This document shows positions 43,224 through 52,118 of a DNA stretch of 64,000 nt, piece by piece (positions within the stretch are counted from its first letter, which is position 1; each line of letters opens with the position of its first letter). The stretch is taken from assembly GCA_963803265.1 (NCBI GenBank), contig CAWDLZ010000012.1:372001-436000 (forward strand), read 5' to 3'. Both the position numbers and the translations under genes were made by a program. The DNA comes from CAIKMD01 sp963803265. Lineage in GTDB: Bacteria > Pseudomonadota > Alphaproteobacteria > ATCC43930 > CGMCC-115725. The notes beneath the pieces were generated by a model, which was given only the letters and a program-made list of their open reading frames with translations, had not been told where the DNA came from and did not search any database.

Positions 43224-44240
43224 GTGACGAGAAGACATCGGATGGCGGCATTGCTGATGGCGCCGCTCGTCACCGGGTTGTTTGTCGCCGGGGGCACGGC
43301 GATGGCCGCCGACAAGGTCAGCGTCACCTTCGCCAGCTTCGATGCGCTCTACGCGCCGTACTTCATCGGCATCGAGAAGGGCTATTTCGCGCAACTCGGG
43401 CTCGATGTGAACATGATCCAGGCGGGCGGAGGCACGGCGACGCCGGCGCTCATATCGGGCGACGTGCAGTTCAGCTCGTCTTCCGGCTCCGCCGTGAGCG
43501 CCATCATCAAAGGCGCCAAGCTCAAGGTCGTCATGACATTGGCGGTATCGCTGCCCTGGAAGCTGTGGGCGACGGGTCCCGAGACCAAGAGTCTTCAGGA
43601 CCTCAAGGGCAAGCCCGTCGGCATCGAGACGCGCGGCGGGCTCGACGAGCTCGCGACCCGCGCCGCGCTGATGAAGGCCGGCCTGCCACAGGATTGGGTG
43701 GCCTTCACGCCGGTCGGGGTCGGCGGCATTCAGCGCGTCGCCATCATGAAACAGGCCTCGATGCCCGCCATCTTCCTATCCTATATCGAGGAGCGGATGG
43801 CGCGGGCGAGCGGTGCGCTCAAGAACGGCCACGTGCTGGTCGATTTTCCCAAGGAGATCCAGATACCGTATAACGGCCTCGTGACCAGCGACGACCTCAT
43901 CGACAAACATCCGGACGAGGTGGCGCGCTTCGTCGAGGGCGTCGTGATGGCGGTTCGATACATGACGACCTATCGCGACGGCACGCTGCGGGTCTTGGAG
44001 GAATCGGGCGGCGCCATGCCGCCCGATCTCATCGCCGAATCGCTGGGCGACACGATTCCGACCGTCCTTGCCGGCGGCGAGGCGACGCTGGCGGTGCGCC
44101 AGTTCGACCTCACGCTGCGCCGTGCCATCCTCGGCGTCGCCGAGCGCGACGCGCCATCGGTCGAGGCGATGTACGACTATTCCTTCGTCGAGCGGGCGAT
44201 TGCCGAATTGAACGCGAAGAATTGGCGGCCGACGGAATGA
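43224..44240 (+). CDS. ABC transporter substrate-binding protein
   Basis: A 338-residue NMT1-like binding protein with a signal peptide (MAALLMAPLVTGLFVAGG, cleavage near TAMAAD). The mature part has SFDALYAPYFIGIEKGYFAQ, DVQFSSSSGSAVSAIIKGAK, KPVGIETRGGLDELATRA and PYNGLVTSDDLIDKHPDEVA. GTG 43224 is preceded by GGGGAGGAC. It is divergent from the decarboxylase-like gene and the third orphan ABC binding protein in the region, again without a permease or ATPase. A flavin-binding oxidoreductase-like gene follows 16 bases later. Confidence 0.88.
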   Translation: MTRRHRMAALLMAPLVTGLFVAGGTAMAADKVSVTFASFDALYAPYFIGIEKGYFAQLGLDVNMIQAGGGTATPALISGDVQFSSSSGSAVSAIIKGAKLKVVMTLAVSLPWKLWATGPETKSLQDLKGKPVGIETRGGLDELATRAALMKAGLPQDWVAFTPVGVGGIQRVAIMKQASMPAIFLSYIEERMARASGALKNGHVLVDFPKEIQIPYNGLVTSDDLIDKHPDEVARFVEGVVMAVRYMTTYRDGTLRVLEESGGAMPPDLIAESLGDTIPTVLAGGEATLAVRQFDLTLRRAILGVAERDAPSVEAMYDYSFVERAIAELNAKNWRPTE

Positions 44241-44256
44241 CCGCGTTGGAGGCGGC

Positions 44257-44700
44257 ATGCCGATCAAGATGACCGAAGTGATGCGGCGCTTCCTCGAGCA
44301 AGCCTTGGAGGACGGCGCGCCGCCCCTTATCGGCACCGCGACCGCGGGCGGCGATCCGCAGATCAGCCCGAAAGGCACGCTCGCCGTCTATGACGAGGGG
44401 ACGCTGTGTTTCTGGGAGCGCAGCTACCGCACCAGCTACGACGCGATCGTGGAGAATCCGCGCGTGATCGTCTATTGCCGAAACCAGGCCCGCGCCAAGG
44501 AGGTGCCGTTTCGCAACGCGGCGCTTCGTTTTCGCGGGGTGGCGCGCATCGCGAGCGACGAAGCCGCGCGCGAGCGCGTGTGGAATTTGTCGCCGCCGGC
44601 CGAGCAGGCGCGAGATCCCGAACGCAAGGGCCTCGCGATCTTGATCCGGGTTGACCGGATCGAAGATCTCGCCGGCCAGGTCATCATGCGGCGCGATTAA
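44257..44700 (+). CDS. Pyridoxamine-phosphate-oxidase-like flavin protein
   Basis: A 147-residue split-barrel protein of the PNPOx superfamily (PPLIGTATAGGDPQISPKG, about residues 22-40, then LCFWERSYRTSYDAI and NPRVIVYCRN). Members bind FMN or F420 and act as small oxidoreductases or haem-degrading proteins. ATG 44257 has TTGGAGGCGG upstream. It follows the binding-protein gene at a spacing consistent with co-transcription and is the last gene before the IS element. Confidence 0.85.
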   Translation: MPIKMTEVMRRFLEQALEDGAPPLIGTATAGGDPQISPKGTLAVYDEGTLCFWERSYRTSYDAIVENPRVIVYCRNQARAKEVPFRNAALRFRGVARIASDEAARERVWNLSPPAEQARDPERKGLAILIRVDRIEDLAGQVIMRRD

Positions 44701-44724
44701 GGATCGAGTGGAATGGATCGCGCT

Positions 44725-46359
44725 CTAGCCGTTTGTATTCACGAGCGTAGCGCGATTTTCGGCGCACCACGATTCTTTTGAAGTGTGACAAGGCTGATCC
44801 ATCGCGTTCGTTACGACGCTGATCGGGATTTTATTGGGTCGAGGGCTGGAGGTTGCGGGAAGGGTTCGGCGGGGCACATCGCCCCGTGGGTCATGGTCCC
44901 GCAGCGGCGAAGCGGCCGGCGAGCAGCCGGAAGATCGCTGCGTCCGGGCAAGCTGTCGGCAGCCAGAGGCGAATTCGAGCGGCGCCCTCGACGACGCGGG
45001 CGGCGATCTTGATCAGCCGCAATCGCAGCGTCGTGAACTCGGCCGTTCTCCAAGAGGAACGCTTGGGCGCGGCAGCGCGCAGAGTGAGAAGCAGCCAATA
45101 AGCCGCCGTGTGCAGGATGAGGCGCATCTGATTGGCCCGCGGGTCACGGCACGACGTACGATCCGAGGCGAGCTGGGCCTTGTGTAGCTTGATGAAGTTC
45201 TCCGCTTGGCCGCGGCCACAGTAGACTGTCTCATAGAGATGCTTGGCGCTGCCCTTGAGCGAGGTGACGACGTAACGGACATCGAGGCCGAGCTTCGTCG
45301 CCTCGATCCGGGCGACGACACGGCGCTGTCTTTGCCAACTCTTGGCGCCGTAACGCAGCGTCGCTCCAGCGGCGCAGCTTCTCGGTTCCGGTCACCGCGC
45401 GCTCGACGCACACCGCGTCGGCAACCGACCGGATCATGCCGGCGAGGCACCGGGTTGCCGCCGAAGCCGAAGATGTAGCCAATCCCATTGGCTTCGCACC
45501 AATCCATCGCCTTGACTCGACCGTAGTGGCTGTCACCGCGCACCAGGATGTTGACCTTCGGCCAGTGCCGGCGAATGCGGGCAATGACATGCTTCAGGAT
45601 CGTGCGCACTTCGATCCCGCCCGGCGTCTTGCCGCTGCGCAGGATGACGGCAACGGGCTTGCCGCTCGTCCCCTCGTAGATATGGATCGGCAGGAAGCAG
45701 CGTTCGTCGTAATGCGCGTTGAACAGCGATAACTGCTGCCGGCCATGCACCGCGTCGAAGGTGTCGTCGATGTCGAGAATAATCGAAGCCGGCGCCCGCG
45801 CGTAACTGGCACAGAACTGATCCACCAGCGCCAGCATCAGTCGCGCGATCTCGATCCGCGACGGCGCATTCTCCAACCGCGACATGGTCGGTTGCGCGCA
45901 CAGCGCCTCGCCGCTTCCCGGTGCTCGGCCCACCGCCATCTTGAATACCGGGTCGTCCCGCAGTTTGTTGCAGTCGTTGGCGTCCTCGTACCCCGCCGCG
46001 ATCGCAAACATCCGAAGCCGCAGCATCTCCTCGACCGTGTGATCGATGCGATCGGAATCACGGCGATCCTTCAGGCAGGTCGCGAGGCGCGCTGCAACGC
46101 CCAGATGCCGCTCGACCCCGCGCAGCAGCAGCACGCCCGCATCCGACGACAGCATCCCGCCGTCGAAAGCTACGCTCACTTTCTTGCGGCAAATCGCTGG
46201 CAGGGAAAACGGCAGGAGGTTATCTTTGTTCATGGCGGATGTGGCGCTCCGTGATCGCGGCTTCGACTCTGTCCTGACAACAGAATCATGCTCGCAATCA
46301 GCGGCTTACGCTACATCCGCCAGCCTACAATCGCTCCCGTCGTGAATAAGGCGGGCTAG
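44725..46359 (-). mobile_element. IS1380-family insertion sequence, 5' copy (transposase frameshifted)
   Basis: The 1635-bp element begins CTAGCC...TATTCACGA at 44725 and ends with the imperfect inverse of this (TCGTGAATA...GGCTAG) at 46359. The terminal repeats are about 20 bases with about 15 matching. It carries one transposase gene on the - strand. A near-identical copy sits at 59076-60708. No clear target duplication flanks it. Left-flank bases (CGCTCT) and right-flank bases (GTGTGAG) differ. Its right end abuts a separate IS481-type remnant. Confidence 0.9.
44891..46233 (-). CDS. IS1380-type transposase, broken by two one-base insertions
   Basis: The reading begins at ATG 46233 with NLLPFSLPAICRKKVSV. 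It has DDE-type residues in LDIDDTFDAVHG, VRGDSHYGR and AENFIKLHK. Compared with the intact copy at 59242-60582, this copy has one extra C at 45362 and one extra G at 45446-45447, which move the frame after FGFGGNPV so that the correct 3' part lies in other frames. One residue difference (C-A-Q here, C-S-Q in the other copy) was also noted. If the insertions are real this copy cannot produce full transposase; the other copy could act in trans. Confidence 0.88.
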
Positions 46360-46516
46360 GTGTGAGCTTTCAATAGGTTGTCCATCCGGCTCGGACCGGG
46401 GAAGCTGAGGTTGCTGAGACTTCAGAGTTCCCAGGAGGAGCCGGATGAACGTCCATAAGAATGCCCGCCTGACGGCGCGCGGTCGAGAGGCGATGGTGCG
46501 AGCCCTGATATCATAA
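46360..46516 (+). pseudogene. IS481-type transposase 5' remnant
   Basis: Immediately after the IS1380 end, TGTGAGCTTTCAATAGGTTG leads into GGAGGAG and ATG 46445. The frame encodes MNVHKNARLTARGREAMV and stops at TAA 46514-46516. The first residues match the start of IS481-family transposases (MNVHKNARLTP). The rest of the transposase is missing, so this is a 5' stub probably left by deletion. Confidence 0.65.
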
Positions 46517-46588
46517 GGCTACCGAGACGCAAGCGGTAGCTCGCGGGCTTCGATCCAGCCCCGATTTATGAGTTCGCGGCCGCGCCTG

Positions 46589-47149
46589 TCACGCGTGGCC
46601 GGAATCGCCCGACAGCGCGAAGGGATCGACGCCGAGCTTGCCGATCGCGCGCCGCCACTTGTCGTCGAAGCCCGGCCCGAAGACGAGCTCGTCGTCGGCG
46701 GCGACGTGAAGCCAGCCATTGGCCTGGATCTCGGCATCGAGCTGCCCCGGTCCCCAACCGGCATAGCCCAGCGCCAAGAGCGAGCGGCGCGGGCCAACGC
46801 CCTTGGCGATCGCGCGCAAGATTTCGAGAGTCGCGGTCAGCCCGATGCCGCCCTCGACGACCACGGTGGCCTCCTCGGTGTAATCGACCGAATGCAGCAC
46901 GAAGCCGCGCCCGGCCTCGACCGGTCCGCCGAAATGAATCGGCGCGCCGCCGAAGCCCTGTGCGGCGACGCCGAGCTGCTTCAATACGTCGGCCAGCGAG
47001 AGTTCCTCGATGATCTTGTTGAGGACGAGCCCCATCGCGCCATCGGCATTGTGCGCGCACATGAAGATCACCGCGCGCGTGAAGCGCGGATCCTGCATCT
47101 GCGGCATGGCGATGAGCAACTGTCCTGAAAGCGAGGTCGCGGCCGGCAT
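46589..47149 (-). CDS. YqgE/AlgH family protein
   Basis: A 186-residue YqgE/AlgH (UPF0301) protein. LSGQLLIAMPQMQDPRFTRA (about residues 7-26), NADGAMGLVLNKII (about 34-47), GGAPIHFGGPVEAGRGFVLH (about 67-86) and LLALGYAGWGPGQLDAEI (about 126-143) match throughout. The length is that of the family. Its molecular role is unsettled. It is divergent from the dsbD-like gene 111 bases away, a common neighbourhood in alphaproteobacteria. Confidence 0.92.
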   Translation of the reverse strand: MPAATSLSGQLLIAMPQMQDPRFTRAVIFMCAHNADGAMGLVLNKIIEELSLADVLKQLGVAAQGFGGAPIHFGGPVEAGRGFVLHSVDYTEEATVVVEGGIGLTATLEILRAIAKGVGPRRSLLALGYAGWGPGQLDAEIQANGWLHVAADDELVFGPGFDDKWRRAIGKLGVDPFALSGDSGHA

Positions 47150-47260
47150 GGGTTTCTCCGCCCTTTGAGATAGGCGCCGCCCGCGCGGCTTGCAAGCGCG
47201 GCCGCAGCCTAGCGATTTTGTGACCCCGCCGCCCCTTGGGCGGCCTATATAAGGGGCGCG

Positions 47261-49316
47261 ATGAACCGGGCGTGGATCGGACTTTTCTTGGGAATGCTGG
47301 CGCTTCTGGCGCCTGCGGCTGCGCGCGCCGATGCCGCCTCGCCATGGTTCGAGACCGACCAGGGCAGGGTGCGGCTGATCGCGGCGGCGCCGTCGGTGGA
47401 CGGCGCGGATCGCCTGCTCCTCGGCCTCGAATTCCAGCTCCAGCCGCATTGGAAGATTTATTGGCGCTCGCCGGGCGATGCCGGATATCCGCCCGATCTC
47501 GACTGGGCCGGCTCGCAGAACCTCGCCGCGGCCCAACTGTCCTGGCCCGCGCCCGAGCGCTTCTCGGTGCTCGGCCTCGAAACCGTCGGCTATAGCGGCG
47601 CGGTGGTATTGCCGATCGTAGCCAGCCTCGATCATGCGGGCGCGGCGCTGCGCCTCAGGGCGGCGCTGCATTATCTCACCTGCAACGAGATTTGCGTGCC
47701 CTATGAAACCACGCTCGCGCTCGATGTTCCGGCGGACGCGGCGCAAGGTCCCGGCTACGCCGCGCTGATCGCGCAATATCAGGCGCAGGTGCCGAAGGAC
47801 GGCAGCGCGGCCGGAATCGATCTCGTCGGCGCCGTCTTGCGCTGGGGCAGCGCGCCGGTGCTGGAGCTGCGGGTCTCCAGCGGCACGCCGCTGGCCGCGC
47901 CGGATGCATTCTTCGAATCCGGGCAGCAAGTGGCGTTCGGCGCGCCGCGCGTCGAGGTAAAGGGCGCGGGCGAAACCGTATTGCGCGTGCCGGTCAGCGG
48001 CGATTGGCCTCGGCTCCTCGGCGAAAACCTCGCCGTGACGCTGGTCGATGGCCCGCGCGCGATAACCGGCACGGTCGTGCCCGTGCGCGGCCCCGACGTC
48101 GTCGATCTGCCCACTCTGGCGGCGATGCTCGGCCTGGCCTTGTTGGGCGGCCTCATTCTCAATCTCATGCCTTGCGTGCTGCCGGTGGTGGCGCTGAAGC
48201 TGCTCGCCGCCCTGCCCGATCGAAGCCACGACGCCGCCGCGGTGCGGCGTGGCCTGCTCGCGACCGCCGCGGGCGTCATGCTGTCTTTCCTGGTGCTGGC
48301 CCTTGCCAGCGTCGGGCTGAAGGCTGCCGGAGTCGCGGTCGGCTGGGGCGTGCAGTTCCAGGACCCGCGATTCCTCGTCTTTCTCACCGTGGTGCTCGTC
48401 GCTCTTCGCCTGCGATCTCTGGGGCTTCTTCGCGCTGCCGGTGCCGCGCTTGGTCGCCGCGCGGGCCGAGCGCGGCGCCCTCGGCAATCTCGCCACCGGC
48501 GCCTTCGCGACCCTGCTCGCGACGCCATGCTCGGCGCCTTTTCTCGGCACCGCGATAGGCTTCGCTCTCGCCGCCGGTCCGCGCGAGATCGTCGCGATCT
48601 TCCTCGCCCTCGGCCTCGGCATGGCGTCGCCCTATCTGCTGGTGGCGGCGGTTCCGCCGCTCGCCCGGCGGCTGCCGCGGCCCGGCAAGTGGATGATCCA
48701 TCTGCGCCACGCGCTCGGATTTCTCCTCGCCGGCAGCGCGGCGTGGCTGGTCGCGGTGCTGGGCGCCGAGATCGGCACGGGGGCGGCGCTGGCCGTCTCA
48801 GTGCTGATGATCTGCGCCGGCGCCGCGCTGGCCCGCTTGCGCGATCCCGGACCGCGCTGGTCGACCGTCGCGGTCGCGTTGGCGGCCGCGCTGCTGGTGC
48901 CCATTTTCGCGCCGCCGCCGCGTGCGGCCGAGACGGCGAGCGGCCCGTGGCGGAAATTCGACGCTGCCGCGATCGGCGGCTTGGTGCGCGACGGCCGGGT
49001 CGTGCTGGTCGACGTCACCGCCGACTGGTGCCTCACTTGCAAGGCGAACGAGCGGCTCGTGCTCGATTCCGGCCCGGTGCGCGCGGCGCTGGCGCGGCCC
49101 CAGGTGGTGGCGATGCGCGCCGACTGGACCCGGCCCGATGCCGCCATCGCCGCCTATCTCAACCACTTCGGACGCTATGGCATCCCGTTCAACGCGGTCT
49201 ATGGCCCGGCCGCGCCCAGCGGCATCGCCTTGCCCGAGCTGCTCACCCAAAACACGGTGACGGCGGCGCTCGAGGAAGCCACCGGGTCGCCCAATCCCGC
49301 ATCCGCCGACAGGTGA
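47261..49316 (+). CDS. dsbD: DsbD-type protein-disulfide reductase, frameshifted
   Basis: About 684 residues from two frames. The N-terminal periplasmic part (signal LGMLALLAPAAARAD) has the CNEICVPYE cysteine pair. The membrane part has NLMPCVLPVVALK (about residues 300-312) and, in the second frame, ATPCSAPFLGTAIGF. The C-terminal thioredoxin-like domain has ADWCLTCKANE. All three cysteine pairs are therefore kept. The frame breaks at about 48398-48400; removing one base would give VVLSLFACDLWGFFALPVP. The enzyme moves electrons from cytoplasmic thioredoxin to periplasmic disulfide proteins. The peroxiredoxin gene is 58 bases downstream. Confidence 0.85.
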
Positions 49317-49374
49317 TTTTTCCGGCTTGACCGGCTATCCTGAAATCAACGTCCACAAAGCCGAGGAGGCGAGC

Positions 49375-49857
49375 ATGACGATTGCAGTTGGCGAAAAGAT
49401 CCCCGCGGGCAAGCTCAAGACCATGACGGCCGAGGGACCCAAGGACATTTCCACGGACGAGATTTTCAACGGCAAGAAGGTGGTGCTGTTCGCCGTGCCG
49501 GGGGCCTTCACCCCGACCTGCTCGGCCAAGCATCTGCCCGGCTTCGTCGAAAAGGCGGCTCAGATCAAGGCCAAGGGCGTCGATACCGTCGCCTGCGTCG
49601 CGGTCAACGACGCCTTCGTCATGGGCGCCTGGGGCAAGGCCCAGAACACCGATGGCAAGGTCCTGATGCTCGCCGACGGCGCCGCCGCCTTCACCAAGCA
49701 ACTGGGCCTCGATCTCGACCTCAGCGGCCCGGGCATGGGCATACGCTCGAAGCGCTATGCGATGATCGTGGACAATGGCGTCGTGAAGGCGCTCAACGTC
49801 GAGGCGCCGGGCGCGTTCGAAGTCTCGAGCGCCGACGCGATCCTGCGGGCTTTGTAG
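49375..49857 (+). CDS. Peroxiredoxin, Prx5/AHP1 type
   Basis: A 160-residue peroxiredoxin. VLFAVPGAFTPTCSAKHLPGF (about residues 40-60) contains the PxxxTxxC motif with the peroxidatic cysteine, and GVDTVACVAVNDAFVMGAWG (about 73-92) and GIRSKRYAMIVDNGVVKAL are typical of the Prx5 subfamily. It reduces peroxides using glutathione or glutaredoxin systems. ATG 49375 is preceded by GAGGAGGC. It ends before a hairpin cluster and is convergent with the rnhA gene. Confidence 0.93.
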   Translation: MTIAVGEKIPAGKLKTMTAEGPKDISTDEIFNGKKVVLFAVPGAFTPTCSAKHLPGFVEKAAQIKAKGVDTVACVAVNDAFVMGAWGKAQNTDGKVLMLADGAAAFTKQLGLDLDLSGPGMGIRSKRYAMIVDNGVVKALNVEAPGAFEVSSADAILRAL

Positions 49858-49885
49858 GTTTTTTCGCTCGCGCGACCGAGACCCC

Positions 49886-49936
49886 GCGCCGCTGTGACGC
49901 GGCGCCCGAGAGGGTTCGATCGTAAAGCGATCGAAC
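49886..49936. repeat. Paired hairpins between peroxiredoxin and rnhA genes
   Basis: Two perfect stems lie in tandem: GCGCCGC/GCGGCGC with a TGTGAC loop (49886-49905) and GTTCGATCG/CGATCGAAC with a TAAAG loop (49914-49936). An outer inverted repeat (TCGCTCGCGCGA near 49864 and CTCGCGCGAGCG near 49958) encloses them. They stand between convergent genes and may end transcripts from both sides. The T-run at 49859-49864 comes before the stems, so a standard intrinsic terminator is not formed. Confidence 0.55.
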
Positions 49937-49975
49937 GGGGTGTCCCCGCCAACCCAGCTCGCGCGAGCGCGACGA

Positions 49976-50419
49976 CTAAATCCCCCGCGCTTGCTCGACC
50001 CCTTGCCGGGCAAGCGCGTCGGCGCGCTCGTTGCCGTCATGGCCGGAATGGCCCCTGACCCAGCGCCACTCGACGCGGTGCCGCTCCAGCGCCGCGTCGA
50101 GCCGCTGCCACAGATCGACGTTCTTGACCGGCTTCCTGGCCGCGGTCTTCCAGCCGTTTTTCTTCCAGTTGTGGATGTAGCGGGTGATGCCGTCGCGCAA
50201 GTAGAGGCTGTCGGTGTGAAGCCGCACCGTGCTCGGCCGCTTCAAGGCCTCGAGCGCCGCGATCGCCGCCATCAGCTCCATGCGGTTGTTGGTGCTCGGA
50301 TTGGCGGAGCCGAACAGTTCTTTCTCGTGGCCCTCGGCGATCAGGATCGCGCCCCAGCCGCCCGGTCCTGGGTTGCCGCTGCAGGCGCCGTCGGTATAGA
50401 TATCGATCGTGGCCGTCAC
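49976..50419 (-). CDS. rnhA: Ribonuclease HI
   Basis: A 147-residue RNase HI. The catalytic DEDD set is visible: YTDGACSGNPGPGGWG (D about 9), NRMELMAAI (E about 47), HTDSLYLRDGI (D about 69) and HDGNERADALA (D about 134), together with the handle-region WKKNGWKTA. It cuts RNA in RNA-DNA hybrids. GTG 50419 overlaps the stop of the homoserine kinase gene (GTGA), so translation is coupled, and this pair order is common in alphaproteobacteria. Confidence 0.94.
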   Translation of the reverse strand: MTATIDIYTDGACSGNPGPGGWGAILIAEGHEKELFGSANPSTNNRMELMAAIAALEALKRPSTVRLHTDSLYLRDGITRYIHNWKKNGWKTAARKPVKNVDLWQRLDAALERHRVEWRWVRGHSGHDGNERADALARQGVEQARGI

Positions 50420-51381
50420 GGGTCGAGCCCGTAGGCGCCGGTCTGCGCGATGCCGCGGTGAAAGCGCAGCTTCTTCAGATATTCGAGCAGGTTCTTGGGC
50501 CTGACCAGGGCTCCGGCGGGCTGGTTGAGCCGGTCGTAAAGCCGCGTCAGCAGGAAGCGCAGCGCGCTGCCGCGCGCCAGCACGGGGATGGCGTCGAACT
50601 CGGCCCGGCTCATCGCGTGCCCGGCGCGGTAATTCGCCAATAAGAGGCGCGCCTTGGTGACATTGAAGCCGCCATCGGCCTCGAAGCACCAGGCGTTGAG
50701 GCAGATCGCCAAATCATAGGCGAAGAAATCGTTGCAGGCGAAATAGAAGTCGATCAGGCCCGAGACCGTTTCGCCGCGAAAGAAGACGTTATCGGGAAAG
50801 AGATCGGCATGGATCACGCCCTGCGGCAGATCGTGCGGCCAGATCTGCTCGAGCGCGGCCAGCTCGGCGCCCAGCTCGGCGGCGAGCCCGGGTTGGATCT
50901 CGTCGGCGCGCGGCCGGCAATCCTCGTAGAGCCGCCGCCAGCCGGCCACCGAGAGGTCGTTGGCGCGCCGCAGCGGAAAATCCGCGACCGCCTGGTGCAG
51001 CCGGGCGAGCGCCGCGCCGACGCCGGCGCAGTGATAGGGCTCGATGCGACGCGGCGACAGCCCGTCCAGAAAGCTCACGATCGCGGCCGGCCGGCCGCAC
51101 AGAGACCGCAGCGCCTTGCCGTCGCGGCCATGGACCGGAGTCGGGCAGGCCACCCCTTTCTTCGCGAGGTGGCCCATCAGCGCCAGGAAGAAGGGCAGGT
51201 CGGCGGGGGTCACGCGCCGCTCGTAGAGCGTGAGGATGTAGCTGCCGGAATCGGTGCGCAGCAGATAGTTGGAATTCTCGACGCCCTCGGCGATGCCCTT
51301 GAAGGAAAGCGGCTCGCCCAGCGCGTAGTCGGCGAGGAAGGCCTTGAGCTCGTCGTCGGGAACGTCGGTATAGACGGCCAT
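50416..51381 (-). CDS. thrB: Homoserine kinase (ThrB, aminoglycoside-phosphotransferase fold)
   Basis: A 321-residue kinase of the APH-fold ThrB type found in alphaproteobacteria. AEGVENSNYLLRTDSGSYIL (about residues 31-50) is the N-terminal nucleotide region, HADLFPDNVFF (about 197-207) is the HxDxxxxN catalytic loop, and LIDFYFACNDFFAYDLAI carries the metal-binding aspartate. It phosphorylates homoserine in threonine synthesis. ATG 51381 fits the family start; the coding pattern breaks down further upstream. The usual ispH gene is not next to it here. Confidence 0.92.
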   Translation of the reverse strand: MAVYTDVPDDELKAFLADYALGEPLSFKGIAEGVENSNYLLRTDSGSYILTLYERRVTPADLPFFLALMGHLAKKGVACPTPVHGRDGKALRSLCGRPAAIVSFLDGLSPRRIEPYHCAGVGAALARLHQAVADFPLRRANDLSVAGWRRLYEDCRPRADEIQPGLAAELGAELAALEQIWPHDLPQGVIHADLFPDNVFFRGETVSGLIDFYFACNDFFAYDLAICLNAWCFEADGGFNVTKARLLLANYRAGHAMSRAEFDAIPVLARGSALRFLLTRLYDRLNQPAGALVRPKNLLEYLKKLRFHRGIAQTGAYGLDP

Positions 51382-51499
51382 CGCGTTACCACGCCAGAGC
51401 GGCCGACGCTTGTGCCCTGCGCACGCGTCGAATAAAGTCCGAGCCGGCTTCTGCCGCAAGGCAGCAAGGTAGTGCAGCGGCACAGCGCAAGGAAGAGCG

Positions 51500-52054
51500 A
51501 TGAACCGAATAAGGAGAGCGCCACGCGCCCAGGCCCTTGCCCTTGCGAGCCTGGCCGCGCTTGTCCTCTCCGGATGCTCGAATTTCGGCACGAATGTCGG
51601 CAGCTTCACCTGTCCGGCCACGACCACCGTGCCGGATTTGCAAACCATCGCCGCGCTGCCCTCCGACGTCACCGACGCGGCCCAGGCCGACCCGGACAGA
51701 ATTCCCAGCGCGGCCAAGATCGACTTGGTCACGTCGCATTGCGCCAAGGAAACCGGCGGGATCGAGAGCGACGTCACGATCAACTTTACGTTGATGCGCA
51801 GAACGCTCGCCGTCCGGCACGTTGACGTGCCCTACTTCGTCGCCCTCGCCGACAGCACCGGCAATATCCTCGGCAAGCGCGAATTCAACCTCGGCGGCGA
51901 TTTTTCCGGCGACACCGACACCACCGCGACGACCGGCAAAGTCACCATGCATCTCCCCTTGAAGAACCTTCAGCTTGGCAATGTCTATACCATCATCGTC
52001 GGCTTCCAATTGAATCAGGCCCAGCTCGACTTCAACCGTGCCCATCTGCCGTGA
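51500..52054 (+). CDS. Putative lipoprotein of unknown function
   Basis: A 184-residue protein with a lipoprotein signal: basic start (NRIRRAPRAQ), hydrophobic stretch (ALALASLAALVL) and lipobox LSGC with the cysteine at about residue 26. The mature part has a beta-rich, GTDTTATTGKVTMHLPLKNL-like repeat-free sequence with SHCAKETGGIESDVTINFTL near the middle. No family is recognised. Location in the outer or inner membrane follows from the lipobox. It is followed by a channel gene 65 bases later. Confidence 0.82.
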   Translation: MNRIRRAPRAQALALASLAALVLSGCSNFGTNVGSFTCPATTTVPDLQTIAALPSDVTDAAQADPDRIPSAAKIDLVTSHCAKETGGIESDVTINFTLMRRTLAVRHVDVPYFVALADSTGNILGKREFNLGGDFSGDTDTTATTGKVTMHLPLKNLQLGNVYTIIVGFQLNQAQLDFNRAHLP

Positions 52055-52118
52055 GGCGAGCGCACGGCATGGATTCCAGCCGAGATCCAGAGGCATGCCG
52101 GGCGGAGACGAGCGCGCG

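Noticed and set aside
47150..48622. N-terminal extension of the yqgE frame reaching to 48622
   Set aside because: It runs antisense through the dsbD gene; the AlgH family length and start place the gene at 46589-47149.
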